Origin: Uloborus plumipes
Lineage: Eukaryota > Arthropoda > Arachnida > Araneae > Uloboridae
Assembly (NCBI GenBank): GCA_038373865.1
Contig: JAXGGA010002318.1
Location: forward strand, 10,001 to 74,000
Reading direction: 5' to 3'
DNA: 64,000 bases
The notes beneath the pieces are model-generated. The model worked only from the letters and a program-made list of their open reading frames with translations. It was not told where the DNA came from and searched no databases. This document shows positions 59,823 to 64,000 of this stretch, piece after piece. Position numbers and translations under genes: made by a program. Position 1 is the stretch's first letter, and each line of letters starts with the position of its first letter.

Positions 59823-60339
59823 CCCATTTATGCCCAGTAGCCTAAAAACGGGACGCTTGTTAGTTACTGCATACAAAAACCTGTAATGCGTATATCATTT
59901 TACTAAAGCTGTTTTTCACAAGTTAAATAGTCCTTCTTCTTGAGAAAAACAGTTAGAGCCCCTATTTGGACATCAGAATTTATTTATTGACGGCTATTTT
60001 CAGACAAATCAGTCAAGCAACGATCCAGCATGGATAGCTACAGAAAGTTTTTTTTTTTTGCGAACTTATTTTTCATAAAAATAAACTATTTTAAAATGAT
60101 TTGCTTAAAATTGATCACAGATGCCTTCTGTAATGTTACTTTGCAAAAGAAAAGTCAAGTAAGGTCGTATTTTGCTCACATATCTGCAAAATATCCCATA
60201 AACAGGACGTTAAATAACTTAATAAGTATGGCAACGGCGAACTATTTTAAGCCTAAAATGTATGTAAACCATTCCAAGTAACAGTTTTAAGCAGATAAAA
60301 ATTGAAAAAAATTGTTCAAAAAACTTGGTCATAAATGGG
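59823..60339. mobile_element. 517-bp TTAA-flanked (piggyBac-type) MITE
   Basis: CCCATTTATGCCCAG at the left and CATAAATGGG at the right are inverted repeats. Perfect TTAA lies on both sides (59819-59822 and 60340-60343). TTAA target choice and a CCC start are the piggyBac signature. An 83-codon Lys/Asn/Phe-rich frame inside has no recognisable domain and is not treated as a gene. Confidence 0.85.
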
Positions 60340-60387
60340 TTAAATATCGAAAGAAATATTAATCTGATTATTAATGAGATTGATGTC

Positions 60388-60782
60388 AATTATACTTGGT
60401 TACTTTAAAATAGGCTCCACTCTTTTTTTATACACTGCTGTTGAGGCATTTCATTTATTTTATGTTTATCGAATCGGGCTTGCGCTTTTACTTATGTCTT
60501 CATATCTCAGTTATTTCCCAACGTTTTCTAACAAATCTAGTCATACATTACTACAGCAAAAATTTCTAAGAAAAAGTTGTGCTTCATATAGACGTTGATT
60601 TTTCTATAGAATAATAGTTTACGCACAAAGCAATTTTAACCGTTTGCGTTTAACCATTGTTGCAAAAGCTAAGTGGGGCAAAAGTCCATAGCGCAGTAAC
60701 TATGACAACCATCAGGGGAAAAGTGCAGAGAGGGGGGCATTAATTTTACTTTAAGCTTCCTCCTTTCGTTATACAGGATATA
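60388..60782 (+). repeat. Duplicated segment, copy 2 (empty hAT site)
   Basis: Aligns with 56143-57320 but reads straight through GCTAAGTGGGGCAAAAGTCCATAGCG where copy 1 has the 755-bp hAT element between duplicated GTAAAAAG. It therefore represents the pre-insertion state. Confidence 0.82.
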
Positions 60783-61387
60783 GGTAACATGGTGGTAAGG
60801 GCCTCATATGTTTTTGAACATGGGTTTTGACCTGAGGCCTATGTGACCAGTCAACGGATTATCGTGATGCAAAAAATCATCAGTTTTCATGGTCGTACAG
60901 TTATGTGGTATGTAAAAGTTTTAAAGAGTAATAGTTTGGCTTTGAGCACTCATGACAAAATTAAATCTGAAGTGCAGTTGCAAACTACGGAGAGCCTAGA
61001 CGCTTCTAAGTAATTAGAAAATGGGTGTTAAAATATTCTGCGACATTGACCTTAATAATTTGAGAGTCTTAATAATTTATAATAACTGTATTTCTCAATG
61101 ATTTTATTTATTTTGATTAGAAACTCTGAGGATTGTTGTTTTATAATCGAGATACCGAAAAGCCGTTTGGCGTAGCTAATCACCAGTGTTTTTATTTTCA
61201 GTTGTATCTACTCTAATATAAGAGTGCTTTTTTTTCTTGCAGACTAAATTATTTTTATTCGGAAAATAGTGTTGTGAATTACACCAAGTCTACTTGTCTG
61301 ATATACAGTGAAGAACTTTTTTAACGATTTTCCGAGACTTAATTTCAACGGAAAACACTTTAAGCTGCAACAGGAATTTCATCCTAA
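60783..61387. other. AT-rich intergenic DNA, no gene seen
   Basis: Nothing recognised. Confidence 0.4.
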
Positions 61388-62669
61388 GGGGGAGCACAAG
61401 GGAACAAAAATGCCATTTTTGTATTTTTTCATTATTAATTTGAGATATAAAAGAAACAAGTGCTATACATGATAAATCAAACATTTGCTAATATTTTCAT
61501 GCACCTACTTATCTTCTTCAACAGTGAATTCCAGCCAAAAAATAAGTCAAAAATAAGTTCAATTTTGTTCACATCTGCCCCAGTAAAGTAATCTGGTGGC
61601 AGTTGTAAACACACCTAGGGCACAAGTAAACACGGATACATAAATGAAAATAAAATCACACCTAAGTAAACTTTTAAGTATACTGCTTATTACACATTAA
61701 CTAAAACTTACAATGAAAATATCAAGATATTTATTCACCGTGACTCAATTCAACGAACATTGCAGCTTTCCAGTTTTATAGAAAAAGAAACAGAAGATGC
61801 TACTCGAAATGTGCCACCTAAAAATGAAGGTGGTAGTAATTTTAGCAGAATATCATCAGCGTTTTTATCATCGATGTATCATCTGTTTTTGGAATTAAAA
61901 AAGTTTCATTCATAGTAAATTCTTGTATTTTTGGTAGTGAATTCTACGAGGACAAAGTTATTCACAGCTAAATTTTCTGGTGCGAGGTTGACTTCAGCAG
62001 AAATTTCTTGATAGTTGCTGTCTTCAAAACTAATGTCGGACTCATTAATGTGCGTCACTTACTGCAACTCGCAACTGTTCCTTTTACAACAGTTTAGCAT
62101 GTTTAACTTTCTTTTCTTTGCAACTCTTTCAGATTTAATTGAATATTGAGTATTGAAACTTTTAATTATTCAATATTTCTTAATTAAACTATTCAATGTA
62201 TAAAAAATGAACAATTTTTGAAATTGAAACAACTAAATACCATTATGGGGCAGGAATGAACTGTTCACATCCGCCCCTACATAATGTGTTCACATGTGCC
62301 CCTTATATCAATTTAGGACTAATTTGATAAAAAACTATATTTTTTTCGATTAAAAAAAAGTGCATGAAAACTTCCCTTATTAGTGCCACTTTAAGGCAAA
62401 TAAAGTTCAAATCACAAAAAAAAAAAAAAAAAAAAAAATTGGATGTGTTTTTACTCGGAGAACTGGAACGTAAAAGTATATTTGCACCTTCCAAAACATA
62501 AGATCTTTGATAACTAAAAACAAAATGATTTAGATCTTTGAAATTTCAGGCAGGATATAGTACTTGTATTGCCATCTACATGAATTTTTTCAGGTTTTCT
62601 CTTCATGTTAATTGAGTAAAATATCGTTTGTTCACATGTGCCCATGTTCACAAGTGCCCCCCTCTCCCC
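61388..62669. mobile_element. Candidate element with TGTTCACATGTGCCCC repeats
   Basis: The left GGGGGAGCACAAGGGAAC and the right (reverse complement GGGGGGCACTTGTGAAC) are imperfect inverted ends. The motif TGTTCACATSTGCCCC or close variants recurs at 61566, 62262, 62287, 62629 and 62645, with a variant GGGCACAAGTAAAC on the other strand near 61619. Clustering of one motif toward the ends is typical of transposase-binding subterminal repeats. No transposase and no clear target duplication. An A run of about 22 lies at 62417. Confidence 0.5.
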
Positions 62670-64000
62670 AATATGGTTTGTTAAGCAGGTTCAATGGATG
62701 GCTGAGTACTGAAAAATGAAAGCCTCTAATAAATTTGATTAAAAAAAGACATTTTCTTTATTAACTTCAGTTTTTTTTTGGGAAAAAAAGATTATAAAAA
62801 TATCATCTTATTTCTTGAGCCAGGATTGGACTTTTCAAACAACAATTGCCCAATTTACAAATCATTAAAAACAATATCCAGTAAAAAAAGTCTTGGAGAT
62901 TAAAATTTCTAAAGCTCATTTTGAGGAAAAAAAAACCCTTTGACCCTTTGTTTGAAGAATCATAAAACTGTTTGCTAAACTTTTGAAAACAGGATTGAAA
63001 AAAAAATTAGGATACGTAATTTGTGTTTCCAAAACAGCTATTACGTGCACCTAGCTGTTTTTTATACTAGCCAAACAAAAGAACATCATTGCAAACGTAC
63101 AGTCATATTCTCTTAGCGTTTTCGAAGCTTGTCTAAGTGATCCCCATTGATTAAAACCGACGAATACGCTAGCGCAATCATTAAGATAATGTTTCAAAAG
63201 CGCCTGAAGTGATTTTTCTGATTCAAGATTAGGGCATTATACTTTTTTTTTTCTTTCGGGCAAAAACGCTCCAGTATAAACAGGGTAAAAATATCCGAAA
63301 TCATTTAGTCTCTGTAGATCGATTTAATATGCTCTTCTCTACTGATTTGATTAAAATACGAAAATCATTTGAGTTAATTTAGGGCTGATAGGTAATAAAA
63401 AGTTTTCGAGAATCTATTAGCGGCCTTTTATGATACATTGTGTAGAAAATGAATCAATTTTTTGAGTTGGTATGAGTAAATGTTTGGAATGTGTTCCAAT
63501 TACTTGACATTCTATTAAGATTTTCTGAAAATGAAATTAAGAATAAACAGATATTTTATTTAGAGAAATTGAATAAGAAGAGTGCACGTTATTTCTCATT
63601 AGTGGTACACTTTAAAAGATTAATAGTGATCACTCTCTACTTTGCTAGTCATAGTAGTATCAAAAGGACTGCTTGAATTTCCTATCCCACTCATTCAAAA
63701 TTTTCTTAAGTTGTGGAGGGTTCAATATTAGTTCAAATAGGGATGTTCCACCAACTGATGCTAGGAGGATTCCAAATTTGCTATTTTTTGAATAGTTCAC
63801 TCAAACTTGCATTACTTGAAAAAATTGTTTTTCAGCTGTAAGCTAGAAGACTTTGCTTGAGTAAGGAAACCATTTTTCTTTGTAGAAAAAAAAATAGGAT
63901 GCAAAGCTTTAAGTTGAAACGTTAAAATTTGAAAATAAATCGAGACTAAGTGCTAATAATATAGGGAAGACCCCCCCCCCCTCTATCTATATCTTACGTA
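62670..64000. other. AT-rich intergenic DNA to window end
   Basis: No gene recognised. A C run of about 12 lies at 63970-63981. Confidence 0.45.

Overview
This is an AT-rich eukaryotic nuclear sequence with no intact protein-coding gene that I can support. Every open frame is short. None shows a recognisable full domain, a credible exon chain or a codon pattern that stands out. The window is a dense mosaic of DNA transposons, Helitrons, foldback elements, satellites and retrotransposon remnants. The Helitron ends, hAT-type elements with 8-bp duplications, pogo- and mariner-type miniature elements (MITEs) and a decayed LINE reverse-transcriptase tail fit an arthropod. A chelicerate such as a spider is my guess from the general style of the repeats; it is an inference, not a demonstrated assignment.

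Layout. (1) 1-12562 is one continuous purine-rich low-complexity tract. It drifts from almost pure A, through AGT/AAGT mixtures, to degenerate GTTAG/GAG/GTA sequence. Its first C is at position 776. A short opposite-polarity island lies at about 10206-10260. (2) 12563-17037 is ordinary AT-rich DNA with a minus-strand Helitron and three small MITEs. (3) 17038-25030 is a nested transposon cluster. Two copies of a 2.96-kb giant foldback element lie in opposite orientation. Between and around them are two tandem composite Helitrons, one carrying a hAT-type MITE. (4) 26266-27500 is a ~145-bp tandem satellite with a three-unit higher-order period, followed by a CAGACCG microsatellite and GGCGATAT repeats. 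(5) 28435-29085 is a palindromic TA-flanked MITE. (6) 30599-32968 is a candidate transposon carrying six same-strand copies of GTGACTCACGTTACA. (7) 35790-40265 has retrotransposon tails, a Helitron 3' end, a frameshifted reverse-transcriptase remnant and a tRNA-derived SINE head. (8) 40568-49697 holds nested and single MITEs and tandem Helitrons. (9) 50454-51965 is a set of diverged local repeats. (10) 53795-62669 has hAT-type, TTAA-flanked and CACTG-type elements, an old segmental duplication whose second copy lacks a hAT insertion, and a candidate element with repeated TGTTCACATGTGCCCC motifs.

There is no gene pathway to describe. What works together here is transposition: nested insertions with intact target duplications give a relative insertion order in several places, notably 20024-25030, 40568-41545 and 56143-57320.
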